A DNA stretch of 6,322 bases from assembly GCA_903910495.1 (NCBI GenBank), contig CAIVZW010000261.1, positions 1 to 6,322 on the forward strand, given 5' to 3'. This document shows, in pieces, positions 5,694 to 6,322 of the stretch; within the stretch, counting starts at the first letter, position 1; each line of letters opens with the position of its first letter. The translations under genes were made by a program, and so were the position numbers. The DNA comes from an uncultured beta proteobacterium. Lineage in GTDB: Bacteria > Pseudomonadota > Gammaproteobacteria > Burkholderiales > Rhodocyclaceae. Under the pieces are notes generated by a model, which saw nothing but the letters and a program-made list of their open reading frames with translations, was not told the DNA's origin and did not search any database.

Positions 5694-6322
5694 GTGAGCG
5701 AATCGCTTTTCAGTCCCTCGTGGTATCGCGTTGCGGGCTTGCGACCACGCCTGCGGTCGCACGTCAAGATCGTGCGCCAGACCTTCCGCGGGCAGGTCTG
5801 GTTCGTCCTTCATGATATTGCCGCCGAACGTGCCTATCGCTTCACTCCGGCGGCGCATCATTTCATCGGCCTCATGGATGGCCAGCGTACAGTTCAGGAA
5901 ATCTGGGATGCCGCGACCGGGCAGCTGGGCGACATGGCTCCGACGCAGGAGAATGTGATCCGACTGCTTGGGCAGTTGCATACGGCCGATGCCTTGCTGA
6001 CCGACGTACCGCCCGACAGCCTGGAGGTTTTTCGGCGCCACGAGCGGCATGAGAGAATGTTGTGGAAGCAGCGCCTCTGGTCTCCGCTGGCACTGCGTTT
6101 CCCCCTGTTCGACCCGGATCGTTTCCTGCTGCGCACCCTGCGCTGGGTTGATCCGCTGATCAGCCGGATCGGGATGATCATCTGGTTGCTTGTGGTGGCG
6201 GCGGGGGCGGTTCTCGCCGTGTCGCACTGGACCGACCTGACCGAAAACATTTCCGAGCGAGTCCTCAGTCCGGGCAACCTGGTGTTGCTCTGGTTTGTCT
6301 ATCCCTTCGTCAAGGCGATGCA
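5694..6322 (+). CDS. PqqD-like domain plus M50 (site-2 protease-like) membrane protein, N-terminal part (3' end outside window)
   Basis: The frame is open from GTG at 5694 to the window end (209 residues seen). The GTG is the first start after the in-frame stop at 5679-5681; a modest GAGG (5680-5683) lies 10 bases upstream. The ATGs at 5686 and 5689 are in another frame that stops at once. Residues ~20-105 resemble a PqqD-like winged-helix domain: a beta-strand pair (GQVWFVLHD, AYRFTPAAHHFIGLMDG), the RTVQEIWDAA helix and a C-terminal helix (ENVIRLLGQLHTADALL). In PqqD and RiPP-recognition elements this fold binds a peptide. Residues ~160-178 form a first membrane helix and ~194-209 begin a second (LVLLWFVYPFVKAM). 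The sequence stops at CA, fitting the His of an HExxH zinc motif, where M50 relatives of this type are expected to have it. Known relatives of this kind can carry a further HlyD-like part after the protease core. The catalytic motif is not visible, so protease activity is inference. Confidence 0.75.
   Translation, partial: MSESLFSPSWYRVAGLRPRLRSHVKIVRQTFRGQVWFVLHDIAAERAYRFTPAAHHFIGLMDGQRTVQEIWDAATGQLGDMAPTQENVIRLLGQLHTADALLTDVPPDSLEVFRRHERHERMLWKQRLWSPLALRFPLFDPDRFLLRTLRWVDPLISRIGMIIWLLVVAAGAVLAVSHWTDLTENISERVLSPGNLVLLWFVYPFVKAM

Noticed and set aside
4686..6227. 513-residue open frame on the - strand
   Set aside because: It lies antisense to the well-supported GAF-HlyD and PqqD/M50 genes, has a composition rich in His, Gln, Arg and Pro with no recognisable domain, and is a typical codon-bias shadow in high-GC DNA.

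Overview
The window looks like part of a secretion locus from a high-GC Gram-negative bacterium, probably a proteobacterium. The base composition, the outer-membrane TolC-type channel and the periplasmic adaptors support this; a beta- or gammaproteobacterium is my inference and cannot be fixed from this sequence alone. All convincing genes lie on the + strand. No RNA gene, CRISPR array or insertion sequence was found.

Layout: (1) 2-1336 is the C-terminal end of a large RTX-type (calcium-binding nonapeptide repeat) surface or secreted protein whose N-terminus lies before the window. (2) 1337-1505 is a relatively AT-rich gap that probably holds the promoter of the export genes. (3) 1506-2339 encodes a short periplasmic adaptor of the HlyD/RND membrane-fusion type with a signal peptide. 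(4) 2351-2373 is a perfect intergenic hairpin. (5) 2406-3770 encodes a TolC-family outer-membrane channel that starts at TTG. (6) 3807-5681 encodes an inner-membrane fusion protein: cytosolic GAF-like region(s), one transmembrane helix and a periplasmic HlyD-type adaptor. (7) 5694-6322 is the start of a protein that runs off the window. It has a PqqD-like N-terminal domain followed by membrane helices, and its sequence breaks off exactly where an M50 (site-2 protease-like) HExxH motif would be expected.

How they may work together: the RTX protein is the likely cargo. The TolC-type channel and the two adaptors would form an envelope-spanning conduit, with the GAF part sensing a cytosolic ligand and the PqqD/M50 membrane protein replacing or assisting an inner-membrane component. 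No ABC ATPase, the usual engine of type I secretion, is visible in the window. The most interesting feature is therefore the combination of RTX giant protein, TolC, GAF-HlyD fusion and PqqD-M50 protein, which may be a non-canonical export system. The genes are tightly packed (gaps of 66, 36 and 12 bases), which fits one operon downstream of the RTX gene.
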